Notes: generated from the letters alone by a model not told the origin. Shown: positions 22,742 through 31,702, counted from the first letter of the stretch. The stretch is DNA of 64,000 nt from Comamonas phosphati (GCF_014637085.1 NZ_BMEU01000021.1:19283-83282), one strand, 5' to 3'. Numbers and translations are program-made.

Positions 22742-24934
22742 ATGCCAAGCGAGCACACGGAATCAGAGCAATGGCGGGAGTGTCTTGAATCCACCAGCTC
22801 TTTGATCGTCATCACGAATAATCGTGGTGAGATCGAATATGGCAATCCCCGTTTTGCCCGTGCTTTGGGGTGTGCCGAGCAAGAGTGGCAAGGGGCGAAT
22901 ATTTGGGATTTTCTGCGGCCTTTTGTTCGGCGTGGTGCCGTGTGGGAACATATGTCCGAGAGCTTGGCCGTCGAGCCTCGGGGATTGCGCGAGGATGTCC
23001 TGCTCCAGACCGTTGGCCATCCGAAGTGGTTCACCGTGGCGATAGATCCCGTATTCGACTCCGCGGGCACATGGATCCGAACCGTCCATGTCTTCACGGA
23101 CTGCACCAAGAGCAAGGTCCGCGAAACGGTTCAACAAAAAATGATGGAGGCCATGGCCAGCGACCTGCCCATCTCCGAGGTGATGCGGATTGCATGCCAT
23201 GAATTTGAGTGCCTGGCACCGGATGTGGCGATCAGCGTTCTCGGGGTCGATGAGGAGGGGCGGCTTCAGACGCTGGCCGCGCCGAGTCTTCCGGGCTCTG
23301 TTTCGCAGGCCATCGACGGCCAGCAGATGGGCCCGCTGGTCGGGGCCTGCGGAGCAGCAGCGTATTTTGGCGAGGCCGTATTGATCGAGGATCTGGCCAC
23401 GGACCCACGGATCGTGCTCTTCAAGGAGTTACTGCCGCAGCTTGGCATGCAGGCGGTGTGGTCCAGCCCCATCAAGGCCAGGGATGGGCGGGTGCTGGGA
23501 ACGTTCGCGTTTTACTTCCGTGACAGGCGGGGGCCGGATGGCTTTCACCGGTTCCTTGTGGATGTGGCCATCCATTTATGCGCCATAGCGCTGGAAAGTG
23601 ATGCCTCGCGCACGCGCATCCATCAACTGGCCTATTTCGATGGCTTGACCGGGCTGCCGGGGCGGCAATCCATTCTGACCCGGCTTGAGAAGGCGATTGC
23701 CTTGGCGCGCCAGGCCGCCAAGCCCCTGGCCGTGGTCGTCCTGAATCTTGGCCATGTGAGAGAGATCAACCATTTGTACGGAGAAGGCGCAGGCGACGAA
23801 TTGCTGTGCCAGACGGCGCGGCGCCTGGAGCGCTGCATGGCCGATGAGCAGATTGTGGGGCGCCTGGCCGGCGATGAGTTTGCCGTGATTTTGCCGGATT
23901 GCGACCAGGAGGGCGCATTGGCGGCGTCCCGAAGCCTTTTGAGCGCGTTGTCGTTGCCCCTTCGCCTCAAGCGGGGCAATACAGTCCACTCCACCGCAGC
24001 TGTCGGCATCAGCGTGTTTCCCGAGCATGGCTCGGACAGAACCATGCTTTTGCAAGGCGCTGACCTGGCCATGTACCACGCCAAGCGGGCGGGGGGTAGC
24101 GAGATACGGATGTTCAGCCAGGAGCTGGTGCGGGAGCAGCGGTACCGCCTGTCGGTCGAAGCTGCGCTGCGCGAGGCGATCTCTGGCAACCAGTTGGAAC
24201 TGCATTACCAGCCCAAGGTCGATTTGCAGAATGGCGCTATGTGGGGAGTGGAGGCGCTGGCGCGCTGGCATCATCCGCTGCTGGGGCATGTGCTCCCATC
24301 CAGCTTCGTCTCCATTGCCGAGGAGTATGGACTCATTGACGCATTGAGCCACTGGGTCTTGCGCGAGGCTTGCCGGCAATTGGCTGCTTGGCGTGCGAAA
24401 GGCATCGCCATGCCGGCGGTTGCCGTCAACATGTCGCCTACGAATTTTCAAAATTCCAGCCTGCCAGGCGTGATCAATGAGACCTTGGCGCGATATGGAC
24501 TGCTGCCGAATGATTTGCTGATCGAGATGACCGAGAGCATTTTCATGGATGAAACCCTGGAGACGTCGGCCGTGATGGAGGCCTTGCGCAGTGCCGGCAT
24601 CCGGCTGAGTATTGACGACTTCGGGGCCGGATATTCGAATCTCGAGAGATTGCTCCGGTTGCCCATCAGCGAAATCAAGCTCGACAAGAGCTTCATCCAG
24701 AATCTGGAGGTCGATGGCGCATCGAAGGCGCTGGTCGATGCCGTGATTCGTATGGGAAAAAGCCTGGATCTCTCGGTCATCGCCGAAGGAGTCGAGCGTG
24801 AAACCCAGCGGCAAATTCTGCTTGACCGCGGCTGCCGATATGGCCAGGGCTATCTGTTCGCGCGGCCTTTGCCGCCAGATGGGGTGGAGGAATGGGTTCG
24901 CAACCGCATTCCGGTGCCGGCTGCAGCGCACTGA
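22742..24934 (+). CDS. PAS-GAF-GGDEF-EAL cyclic-di-GMP protein
   Basis: Signalling protein of 730 residues, without membrane segments. Domains are PAS (about 18-125), GAF (145-290), GGDEF (295-455) and EAL (470-715). The GGDEF site reads AGDEF (376-380), and the upstream nucleotide motif is altered (LNLGHVREINHLYG, losing the usual metal-binding Asp), so cyclase activity is doubtful. The EAL domain keeps EALARW (504-), SIDDFGAGYS (625-) and VIAEGVE, so it looks like an active c-di-GMP phosphodiesterase, perhaps with the GGDEF domain as GTP sensor. AAAAGGAG precedes the chosen ATG. It stands alone between the element and the redox operon. Confidence 0.93.
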   Translation: MPSEHTESEQWRECLESTSSLIVITNNRGEIEYGNPRFARALGCAEQEWQGANIWDFLRPFVRRGAVWEHMSESLAVEPRGLREDVLLQTVGHPKWFTVAIDPVFDSAGTWIRTVHVFTDCTKSKVRETVQQKMMEAMASDLPISEVMRIACHEFECLAPDVAISVLGVDEEGRLQTLAAPSLPGSVSQAIDGQQMGPLVGACGAAAYFGEAVLIEDLATDPRIVLFKELLPQLGMQAVWSSPIKARDGRVLGTFAFYFRDRRGPDGFHRFLVDVAIHLCAIALESDASRTRIHQLAYFDGLTGLPGRQSILTRLEKAIALARQAAKPLAVVVLNLGHVREINHLYGEGAGDELLCQTARRLERCMADEQIVGRLAGDEFAVILPDCDQEGALAASRSLLSALSLPLRLKRGNTVHSTAAVGISVFPEHGSDRTMLLQGADLAMYHAKRAGGSEIRMFSQELVREQRYRLSVEAALREAISGNQLELHYQPKVDLQNGAMWGVEALARWHHPLLGHVLPSSFVSIAEEYGLIDALSHWVLREACRQLAAWRAKGIAMPAVAVNMSPTNFQNSSLPGVINETLARYGLLPNDLLIEMTESIFMDETLETSAVMEALRSAGIRLSIDDFGAGYSNLERLLRLPISEIKLDKSFIQNLEVDGASKALVDAVIRMGKSLDLSVIAEGVERETQRQILLDRGCRYGQGYLFARPLPPDGVEEWVRNRIPVPAAAH

Positions 24935-25034
24935 ATCCGCGCCCAGTCTGTGTGAAGCGCGCAACAACTTCATGCCGATTTGTACCGAGGTGCATGTTTC
25001 CGTGTCTTCTGTTTACCAAGTGTTGGGTAGAATC

Positions 25035-25053
25035 GAGAATCAATATCATTACA
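25035..25053 (+). promoter_or_regulatory. Candidate Fur box upstream of the redox operon
   Basis: GAGAATCAATATCATTACA matches the 19-bp Fur consensus at 13 positions, including ATCATTA. It lies 14 bp before the first start codon and next to a TAGAAT -10-like box. Confidence 0.5.
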
Positions 25054-25066
25054 ACAAATTTTCTCG

Positions 25067-26299
25067 ATGCGATTCATACCTTTGGGGAAGGGGCACCTGC
25101 GCGCGTGCTCGGCCTTCGTGTGGGCGTTTTCCATTGCCGCAGCACTGACTGCATGCGGCGGCGGCGGAGGGGATGCCGATCCAGCCAAGCTGCCTGGCGG
25201 CGTGTCTTCGGGTCCGGCCCTGTCGGCGATGGCACAGCTGGGCCAGAAGGTTTTCAACGATCCATCGCTGTCGGCGTCAGGGCGGCAATCCTGTGCCAGC
25301 TGCCACGATGCCGCAACGGCGCATGCGCAACCCAATGCGCTGGCCGCGCAACTGGGTGGCTCCATGCTCGACCAGCAAGGCAGCCGCCTGTCGCCGTCGA
25401 TCCGCTATCTGGCATCCAACAAGGCGTTTTCCTTTACCGCTGACGGAACGCCCAACGGCGGCTTCTTCTGGGACGGCCGGGCCAGTTCGCTGCAGGAGCA
25501 GGCTGGGCAGCCTTTTCTGAATCCGGTGGAGATGGCCAACGGCAGCAAGGACGAAGTGATACGGCGCCTGGCTGCGGCCTCGTATGCCGAAGAGTTCCGC
25601 AAGCTGTTCGGCGACAACATCATGGGGGACGCCGAGGCCGCCTTTCAACGCCTGACCCTGGCGCTGCAGCAGTATCAGCTGGAGGATTCTGCCTTCAGGC
25701 CGTTTTCCAGCAAATACGATGCTTTCCTGCTGGGCAAGATTCCTCGCCTGAACGACCAGGAAATACGCGGCCTGGCGCTGTACAACAATCCCGTCAAGGG
25801 CCGCTGCTTCGCCTGCCATCCGTCGGCACGCGGCAGCGACGGCCGCCTGCCGCTGTTCACGGACTTCACCTACGACAGCCTGGGCGTGCCGCGCAACGGC
25901 GAACTCAGGCAGAACGACGATCCCAATTTCTACGACCTGGGTTTGTGCGGTCGGGACGATTTGAAGGACCGCACCGGCCTGTGCGGCAAGTTCAAGGTGC
26001 CCTCGCTGCGCAACGTGGCGCTGCGCCATGCGTTCTTCCACAACGGCAAGTTCAAGACGCTCAAGGACGTGGTCACCTTCTACGTGCAGCGCGATACCAA
26101 TCCCGAGAAGTGGTACCCGCAAAACGCCGACGGCACGTACGACAAGTTCAACGATCTGCCGTCCGCCTACCGCGGCAACGTCAACGTGCTGGAGGGGCCG
26201 TACAACCGCCAGCCGGGCCAGGAGCCCGCGCTCAGCGACGCCGAGGTCGACGACGTGATTGCCTTCCTTCAGACGCTGACCGACGGCTACCAGCCCTGA
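25067..26299 (+). CDS. Di-haem cytochrome c peroxidase-like lipoprotein (CCP/MauG family)
   Basis: Periplasmic protein with a lipoprotein signal (LTAC, Cys30) and two c-type haem sites, CASCH at 76-80 and CFACH at 247-251. The blocks GGFFWDGRASSLQEQ, LNPVEM, VPSLRNVALRHAFFHNG and LSDAEVDDVIAFLQTL are typical of the cytochrome c peroxidase/MauG superfamily. It is 410 residues long, above the usual ~330 for CcpA, closer to MauG-like members. It is the first gene of a five-gene operon with a porin, an FMN-binding protein and ApbE, behind a possible Fur box. A role in iron or other metal redox uptake is inferred from context; the substrate is unknown. Confidence 0.88.
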   Translation: MRFIPLGKGHLRACSAFVWAFSIAAALTACGGGGGDADPAKLPGGVSSGPALSAMAQLGQKVFNDPSLSASGRQSCASCHDAATAHAQPNALAAQLGGSMLDQQGSRLSPSIRYLASNKAFSFTADGTPNGGFFWDGRASSLQEQAGQPFLNPVEMANGSKDEVIRRLAAASYAEEFRKLFGDNIMGDAEAAFQRLTLALQQYQLEDSAFRPFSSKYDAFLLGKIPRLNDQEIRGLALYNNPVKGRCFACHPSARGSDGRLPLFTDFTYDSLGVPRNGELRQNDDPNFYDLGLCGRDDLKDRTGLCGKFKVPSLRNVALRHAFFHNGKFKTLKDVVTFYVQRDTNPEKWYPQNADGTYDKFNDLPSAYRGNVNVLEGPYNRQPGQEPALSDAEVDDVIAFLQTLTDGYQP

Positions 26300-26342
26300 T
26301 CTGCGGATTCTTTTTCCTCCTGTCCTTTTATCTCATCCACCT

Positions 26343-27740
26343 ATGAAACACTTTTTCAATCGCAGCAGCGGCGCTCTGGCCGTGCACGCTCTGGGCCTGA
26401 CGCTGGCGCTCGCCGCCCTGCCGGCCATGGCGAAACAACCCTCCGCAGCGGCATCGGCTGCATCGCAGGCTGAACTTGCCCGCAAGCTGGAACAGCTGGC
26501 GGCCGAACTGGCCCAGGTCAAGGCGCAGCTGGCCCAGGTGCAAAGCCAGCAGGTACAGCCCCAGCAACAACCCGTGCAGCAGGCACAGGCATCGGCCCAG
26601 GTATCGGGACAAGGCGGCTGGAATGCCGTGGGCTCGGCCGCGGCGCCGGCATCCGGCCAGGTCGCAGTGGCCGCAGCAGCGCCGGCCGCCGAGGGCCCGT
26701 CCACCGTGCTTACGGGCTACGGAGAAATCAACTACAACCGTCCGACCAGACAGTCCAAGGACACCCAGCTGGACCTGCGCCGTTTCGTGATAGGCCTGCA
26801 GCACCGCATCAACGATCGCACCAAGATCGTGGGCGAGCTGGAGGTGGAGCATGGCGTGACTTCAGCCAGCGATGTGGGCGAAGTCGCCGTCGAGCAGGCC
26901 TATGTCGAGCACCAGCTCACGCCTACGCTGGCGGCGCGCGGCGGCCTGTTCCTGATGCCGGCGGGCCTGCTCAACGAGACCCACGAACCCACGGCCTTCT
27001 ACGGCGTGGAGCGCAACTTCGTCGAGACCGCCATCATTCCCACGACCTGGCGCGAGGCGGGCGCACAGGTGATTGCCAATTTCGACAACGGCCTGACGCT
27101 GCAAGGCGGCCTGAGCACCAGCTTCAACCTGACCAAGTGGGATTCCGCATCGACCGAGGGCAGGGAGTCCCCGCTGGGCTCCATCCACCAGGAAGGGGCC
27201 AAGGCCAAGGCCCGCAGCGTCGGCTTGTTCGGCGCAGCCAACTGGCGCGGCGTGCCGGGCCTGCTGGTGGGCGCTTCGCTGTTCAGCGGCGATGCCACCC
27301 ACAAGCAGGCGGTGGCCGATGCCCGCATCACGCTGGGCGACGTGCATGCGCGCTGGACGCCGGGGCGTTGGGATCTGTCGGCGCTTTATGCGCGCGGCTA
27401 CATCTCGAATACCGACCAGTTGAACCTTCCCAATGTTGGCAGTCCAACGCTGATCCCCAAGACCTTCGACGGCTGGTATCTGCAGGGTGCCTACAAGCTC
27501 TGGCAGCAAGGTGACTACGCCTTCAGCCCCTTTGTGCGCCTGGAGCGCTTCAATACCGCGCGCGCCTTTGCCGACCTGGGCCCCGGCCTGACGCCCGATG
27601 CCGCCCGCACCGAGCAGGTCGCCACGGTGGGTGCCAACTTCTGGCTCACGCGCTCGGTGGTGCTCAAGGCCGACTACCAGCGCTTCCGCGTCAACAAGGA
27701 CGCCAACCGCGTGAACCTGGGCCTGGGCTGGAGCTTCTGA
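26343..27740 (+). CDS. Outer-membrane porin-like protein with N-terminal coiled coil
   Basis: 465 residues. A signal peptide (ALGLTLALAALPAMA) is followed by a helical, Gln/Ala-rich region (ELARKLEQLAAELAQVKAQLAQVQ as a heptad pattern, quoted by part). The rest is a beta-barrel with alternating aromatic strands that starts at LTGYGEINYNRP and ends with the terminal aromatic residue NLGLGWSF. The coiled-coil-plus-barrel form resembles trimeric OprO/P-like porins. The stop overlaps the next start as TGATG, so it is co-translated with the FMN-binding protein. It could admit or hold the substrate of the redox proteins. Selectivity is unknown. Confidence 0.82.
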   Translation: MKHFFNRSSGALAVHALGLTLALAALPAMAKQPSAAASAASQAELARKLEQLAAELAQVKAQLAQVQSQQVQPQQQPVQQAQASAQVSGQGGWNAVGSAAAPASGQVAVAAAAPAAEGPSTVLTGYGEINYNRPTRQSKDTQLDLRRFVIGLQHRINDRTKIVGELEVEHGVTSASDVGEVAVEQAYVEHQLTPTLAARGGLFLMPAGLLNETHEPTAFYGVERNFVETAIIPTTWREAGAQVIANFDNGLTLQGGLSTSFNLTKWDSASTEGRESPLGSIHQEGAKAKARSVGLFGAANWRGVPGLLVGASLFSGDATHKQAVADARITLGDVHARWTPGRWDLSALYARGYISNTDQLNLPNVGSPTLIPKTFDGWYLQGAYKLWQQGDYAFSPFVRLERFNTARAFADLGPGLTPDAARTEQVATVGANFWLTRSVVLKADYQRFRVNKDANRVNLGLGWSF

Positions 27741-28297
27741 TGACACCGGCCATGCGCATCACCCTGTATGCACCGGCGGCCGTGGTGGCGCTGGCGCCTG
27801 CCGGCGCGCTGGCCGTGGATTACATGAGCGCCGAGCAGGCTCAGAAGCTCATGTTCCCGCAGGCCGACGCTTTCGAGCTGCGCGATCTGCCGCTCGATGC
27901 GGCGCTGTCCCAGCAGCTTGCGGCTGCCGGCGTCAAGCCTCAGGCGCCGCGCCTGCAGGTGCGCCTGGCCCGGCAAGGCGGCACAACGCAGGGTTTTGTG
28001 GTGGTCGACGAAGTAATCGGCAAGTTCGAGCGCATCACCTATGCCGTAGGCGTGAATGCCGACGGCAGCGTGCGCCAGGTGGAAGTGCTGTCCTACCGCG
28101 AAAGCCACGGCCATGAGATCCGCCTGCCGGCCTGGCGCAAGCAGTTCGTGGGCAAGACGGCCGCGTCGCCGCTGCAGGTTGGCGAGGATATCGCCAACAT
28201 CAGCGGTGCCACCCTGAGCTGCACCCACGTGACCGAAGGCGTGCGGCGCAACGTGATCTGGCTGGATTTGCTGCGCCGCGGCGGGAAACTGGGATGA
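27740..28297 (+). CDS. Exported FMN-binding domain protein, ApbE substrate
   Basis: 185 residues with an N-terminal signal peptide (VVALAPAGALA) and a C-terminal FMN-binding domain. The flavinylation motif SGAT sits at 155-158, preceded by Asp150, so Thr158 is the expected site of covalent FMN. The blocks VDEVIGKFERITYAVG and VEVLSYRESHGHEI are typical. The next gene encodes the FMN transferase ApbE and overlaps by 4 bp, so enzyme and substrate are coupled. This protein would carry electrons in the periplasm between a membrane donor and the haem peroxidase-like protein or metal. Confidence 0.88.
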   Translation: MTPAMRITLYAPAAVVALAPAGALAVDYMSAEQAQKLMFPQADAFELRDLPLDAALSQQLAAAGVKPQAPRLQVRLARQGGTTQGFVVVDEVIGKFERITYAVGVNADGSVRQVEVLSYRESHGHEIRLPAWRKQFVGKTAASPLQVGEDIANISGATLSCTHVTEGVRRNVIWLDLLRRGGKLG

Positions 28298-29055
28298 CCC
28301 CCTGCGGCGCTGCGTCGGCCTGGCTGCGCCGCGCCAGGCCCTTGCTGGGGACGCTGGTGGAAATCGGCGTGAACGATGAGGGCGAGAGCCCCCAGCTTGC
28401 CGTGCAGGCTGCCTTTGCGGCGATCGAACAGGTGCAGGCATGCATGTCGCGCTTCGAGCCGGACAGCGATGTGGCGCGCTTTGCCGCACTGGCTCCAGGC
28501 CAGGACATGGACGTGGCGCCCGCGACGGCCGAGGTGCTGCAAGCCGCGCATGAACTGGAATGGGCCAGCGACGGCCTGTTCGACGTCACCCAGGGGCGCG
28601 GGCCTGGCGGCTGGCATTGCGAGGGCTTGCGCTTGCGCAAGCTCTCGGCGGCTGCTGCCTTCGATCTGGGCGGCATCGCCAAGGGCTATGCCGTGGACTG
28701 CGCGGTGCGGGCACTGCAGCATGCGGGCTGCAGCGCGGGCTGGGTCAACGCGGGCGGCGATCTGCGTGCCTTCGGCCCGGTGCAGTTGCCGGTGATGCTG
28801 CGCGATGAGGAGCGGGGGCGCCTGGATGTTTTCCTGGAGCTGGGTGACGGCGCTTTGGCGACCAGCCGGCTGGGACCGCTGCGCCGCAGCCGGATATGGG
28901 CGGGAGAAGGCCGCAATGCGGCAGCCCATGTAAGCGTGGCCGCGCCGCTTTGCCTGTGGGCCGATGCCTTGACCAAGATCGTGGCGGCCAGCGGCCAGGC
29001 AGACCATCCGCTTATGGCGCATTACGAAGCCCGCGCATGGTTGCACCGAGCCTAG
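28294..29055 (+). CDS. apbE: FAD:protein FMN transferase
   Basis: Transfers FMN from FAD to a Thr of exported flavoproteins. The 253-residue protein has RPLLGTLVEI, the Mg/FAD motif FDLGGIAKGYAVD, NAGGDLRAFG and ALTKIVAASG, all signature regions. It lacks an obvious signal peptide, and the N-terminus (MTPCGAASAWLRRAR) is basic, so it may act before export or with an unusual leader; at this length it is a short ApbE form. It overlaps the FMN-binding protein gene, its presumed substrate. Confidence 0.92.
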   Translation: MTPCGAASAWLRRARPLLGTLVEIGVNDEGESPQLAVQAAFAAIEQVQACMSRFEPDSDVARFAALAPGQDMDVAPATAEVLQAAHELEWASDGLFDVTQGRGPGGWHCEGLRLRKLSAAAAFDLGGIAKGYAVDCAVRALQHAGCSAGWVNAGGDLRAFGPVQLPVMLRDEERGRLDVFLELGDGALATSRLGPLRRSRIWAGEGRNAAAHVSVAAPLCLWADALTKIVAASGQADHPLMAHYEARAWLHRA

Positions 29056-29085
29056 AATTCCGTCTTCCTTCGCTAGGCAATCGAC

Positions 29086-29544
29086 ATGAATCATCTCAAG
29101 AGCTGGCAATACCGCTTTCTGTACGCGGCAGTCGGCGCATTGGCGCTGAGCGGCGCAGCATGGCTGGCGGTGCACTACCTCTGGGGAGCAGGCGCCGGGA
29201 ATCTGCCGCACCCGCTGGAGCCCTGGCTGATGCGCTTGCACGGCGCAGCCGGCTTTGCCGGCCTGTTCATGACGGGCGTACTGGCTGCGGCCCATGTGCC
29301 GCAAGGCTGGCGCATGACCACGCGCAATCCGAAACTGCGCATGCGCAAGGCCAGTCAGCGCCGCACGGGGTTGGTCCTGTGCTTTTTGGGTCTGGTCGGC
29401 ATCTTGAGCGGCTACCTGCTGTATTACTTCGCCCCTGAAAACGTGCGTGCCGTTCTGGGCTGGAGCCATGCACTGCTGGGGATGGCGCTGGCCCTGCTGC
29501 TGCCATTGCACGGCCGCAGAAGGTTCGATGCCATCCATGGATAG
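29086..29544 (+). CDS. Four-helix membrane protein, possible b-type cytochrome
   Basis: 152 residues with four predicted membrane helices (FLYAAVGALALSGAAWLAV, LHGAAGFAGLFMTGVLAAAHV, TGLVLCFLGLVGILSGYLLYY, HALLGMALALLLPLHG). His residues lie at helix ends (RLHGAAG, AAHVP, WSHALLG, PLHG) in positions that could bind haem, as in DUF4405-type proteins. It is the last gene of the redox operon, 30 bp after apbE. I infer that it passes electrons from the quinone pool to the periplasmic flavoprotein; no haem site is proven. Confidence 0.7.
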   Translation: MNHLKSWQYRFLYAAVGALALSGAAWLAVHYLWGAGAGNLPHPLEPWLMRLHGAAGFAGLFMTGVLAAAHVPQGWRMTTRNPKLRMRKASQRRTGLVLCFLGLVGILSGYLLYYFAPENVRAVLGWSHALLGMALALLLPLHGRRRFDAIHG

Positions 29545-29589
29545 GCCGTAAGCCGGAGGCCCTGGAATGCTTCGGGGCTGAAAACAGCG

Positions 29590-29636
29590 GCAAAAACAAA
29601 GGGCTTGCATGATCTCTCATGCAAGCCCTTGCTTTT
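29590..29636. terminator. Bidirectional terminator between the redox operon and tRNA-Pro
   Basis: Perfect 14-bp stem AAGGGCTTGCATGA / TCATGCAAGCCCTT with loop TCTC, with T-rich sequence on both strands. Confidence 0.9.
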
Positions 29637-29637
29637 A

Positions 29638-29714
29638 TGGTCGGAGCGGCGGGATTCGAACTCGCGACCCTCTGCTCCCAAAGCAGATGCGCTACCAGGC
29701 TGCGCTACGCTCCG
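29638..29714 (-). tRNA. tRNA-Pro (anticodon TGG)
   Basis: Acceptor CGGAGCG/CGCTCCG, D-arm GCGC-AGCCTGGTA-GCGC, anticodon stem TCTGC/GCAGA with loop TTTGGGA, T-loop TTCGAAT and encoded CCA. Confidence 0.97.
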
Positions 29715-29735
29715 TAAGCTGACATTCTAACTAGA

Positions 29736-29767
29736 AAAAGGCGCACTTTTTGGAAAGTGTGCCTTTT
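29736..29767. terminator. Terminator of infA (copy 1)
   Basis: AAAAGGCGCACTTT pairs with AAAGTGTGCCTTTT (one wobble) around TTGG. Confidence 0.85.
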
Positions 29768-29792
29768 ATATCGAAGGCCAAGCCTTGCCGAT

Positions 29793-30047
29793 TTAGCGTG
29801 AACCGCCGGACGGTCCGGGGCCGCGGTTGGCCAGGTGGCGGAAGGTGATGCGGCCCTTGGTCAGATCGTAGGGCGACATTTCCAGCGAAACCTTGTCGCC
29901 GGCCAGAATGCGGATGTGGTGCTTGCGCATCTTGCCGCCGGTGTAGGCAATCAACTGGTGACCGTTGTCCAGCGTGACGCGAAAGCGCGAATCGGGCAAG
30001 ACTTCCGTGACGGAACCTTGCATTTCAATCAGTTCTTCTTTGGCCAT
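29793..30047 (-). CDS. infA: Translation initiation factor IF-1 (copy 1)
   Basis: OB-fold factor that occupies the ribosomal A site during initiation. The 84-residue protein reads [11 protein letters not shown]...[32 protein letters not shown], the IF-1 core. Its Gly/Pro/Ser tail ([11 protein letters not shown]) is longer than the E. coli protein. A second infA lies at 56,086-56,346; the two differ at scattered positions and in their tails. It is a single gene with its own terminator, not part of a ribosomal protein operon here. Confidence 0.96.
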   Translation of the reverse strand: MAKEELIEMQGSVTEVLPDSRFRVTLDNGHQLIAYTGGKMRKHHIRILAGDKVSLEMSPYDLTKGRITFRHLANRGPGPSGGSR

Positions 30048-30519
30048 ATGTTCAATCTCTCAACTCAGATAGGTCGTCCGTGGCGCTTGTTCGTCAGGTC
30101 CACGGTGCATGGCCTGGAAGTGGGCAACCATGCTCACGAGGCTACTGGTGGACGCGCTACGCTCAACCGCGCAGACCGAACAAAAGGCCGATATCAATCA
30201 CAGAAGGGCACGCAAAAATAGCGTGTACCTTAGCCCGTCGATTGTAACTCGCCAGCCTTCCCCTTGTGCAATGCGGCAAGGCATACCGTAGCGGCCAAGA
30301 CACGATGTGACCGCTTGCCGGCTCCCTGCATGCCTGTCCCGGTCCGTGTTGCATATCGTGAACATCGGGGGGTTTTTTCACCTCTGCTGAGGTAATTCAT
30401 GATGGCACTCGCCAAAGCCTGGGCCCAAGATGCAAAGTCTTCGACGCTCTGGCTTGCGCATGGCCCTGCTTGGCTAGAATCCAGCGTCACCGTCTATAAC
30501 TTTGATAGCAATCCACACT
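30048..30519. other. Divergent intergenic region between infA and psd
   Basis: About 470 bp containing the infA promoter on the minus strand and presumably the psd promoter. Small open frames have no recognisable content. I see no RNA gene. Confidence 0.35.
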
Positions 30520-31371
30520 GTGTCCGATCGACTCGCCGTACTCTCACAATATCTGCTGCCCAAGCAGGCGCTCACCGCTTTCATGGGCCGCCTGGCACGG
30601 GCGCAGGCCGGCGGGTTGACCACAGCCGTCATCCGGCGCTTCATTGCGCGCTATGGTGTGAACATGGCGGAGGCGGCGCAGCCCGATCCTGCGGCTTATG
30701 CCAGCTTCAACGCCTTCTTCACGCGCGCGCTCAAGGATGGTGCCCGCCCGCTGGCGCAGGCGGACTGGATCTGCCCGGTGGACGGTGCCATCAGCCAGTT
30801 CGGCGCGATCGAGGGCGAGCAGATCTTCCAGGCCAAGGGCCACCGCTACAGCGCCACGGCCCTGGTCGGTGGTGATGCGCAGCTGGCGCTTGCATTCGAC
30901 AACGGCAGCTTCGCCACCATCTATCTGAGCCCCAGGGACTACCACCGCATCCACATGCCCTGCGCGGGCCGGCTCCAGAGCATGATTTATGTGCCGGGCG
31001 ACCTGTTCTCGGTGAACCCGGTGACGGCGCGCGGCGTGCCCGGCCTGTTTGCGCGCAACGAGCGCGTGGTCTGCGTGTTCGAGACGGCGCACGGCCCCAT
31101 GGTGCTGGTGCTGGTGGGCGCGACCATCGTGGGCAGCATGGCGACCGTGTGGCATGGCGTGGTGAACCCGCCGCGCCCCGGCCGCATCCAGCGCTGGGAT
31201 TACAGCGGCGAACAGGCCGTGGAACTGGCCCAGGGCGAGGAGATGGGCCGCTTCCAGCTGGGCTCCACCGTGGTCATGCTGTTCCCGCAAAGCGCGGGCG
31301 TGCAATTCAACGCGCAGTGGCAGCCTGCAGCCGCGGTGCGCCTGGGCGAAGCCATGGCGCAAAAAACATAA
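30520..31371 (+). CDS. psd: Phosphatidylserine decarboxylase proenzyme
   Basis: Makes phosphatidylethanolamine. The 283-residue proenzyme has the self-cleavage site LGST (in FQLGSTVVMLF), where Ser becomes the pyruvoyl group. It also has CPVDGAISQFG, LSPRDYHRIHMP and the inner-membrane-associated N-terminus LLPKQALTAFMGRLA. A GTG start giving MSDRLAVLSQ is most likely; an ATG six codons upstream is possible. Monocistronic, with a strong terminator. No pssA in the window. Confidence 0.95.
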   Translation: MSDRLAVLSQYLLPKQALTAFMGRLARAQAGGLTTAVIRRFIARYGVNMAEAAQPDPAAYASFNAFFTRALKDGARPLAQADWICPVDGAISQFGAIEGEQIFQAKGHRYSATALVGGDAQLALAFDNGSFATIYLSPRDYHRIHMPCAGRLQSMIYVPGDLFSVNPVTARGVPGLFARNERVVCVFETAHGPMVLVLVGATIVGSMATVWHGVVNPPRPGRIQRWDYSGEQAVELAQGEEMGRFQLGSTVVMLFPQSAGVQFNAQWQPAAAVRLGEAMAQKT

Positions 31372-31386
31372 GCCGCATCAATATGA

Positions 31387-31424
31387 ACAAAGGCCGCTGA
31401 CGTCATGGACGCCAGCGGCCTTTG
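31387..31424. terminator. Terminator after psd
   Basis: Long stem ACAAAGGCCGCTG / CAGCGGCCTTTGT with inner GACGTC-like pairing; the opposing gene ends close by, so it may serve both. Confidence 0.8.
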
Positions 31425-31444
31425 TCTTGTGTGAAGCGCCGGCT

Positions 31445-31702
31445 TCAGAGATACCAGGTCAGCGCTTCGGGGCGGCGTTCGGTGGTGAACGTCGCGGGAG
31501 CCAGGCCCAGGCGCTCGGGCTTGACGGGCTCTTCCTGGCCTTCGAGATAGACCATGATTTCACGGCGGCGCAGGATCACATGGCTGACTTTCTCGCGTCG
31601 GCCGTTCTGCGTGACTTCGGTGCCGGGATGGAACAGCGGCATCTGGAACAGGCCACTGCGCGCGGCAGCCGGCATCGGGGCTTCTTGGGATGCAACCAGC
31701 AT
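31445..31702 (-). CDS. Hypothetical protein, 85 residues
   Basis: Small soluble basic protein with FHPGTEVTQNGRREKVSHVILRRREIMVYLEG as its most structured part, which looks like a small beta-barrel. Two internal Met codons (residues 10 and 21) are alternative starts. It lies 90 bp after the flavoprotein gene on the same strand and could share its transcript. I do not recognise the family. Confidence 0.6.
   Translation of the reverse strand: MLVASQEAPMPAAARSGLFQMPLFHPGTEVTQNGRREKVSHVILRRREIMVYLEGQEEPVKPERLGLAPATFTTERRPEALTWYL

Noticed and set aside
25277-26122. Long open frame antisense to the di-haem peroxidase gene
   Set aside because: Shadow frame: low-complexity composition and no ribosome site, opposite a gene with two intact haem motifs.
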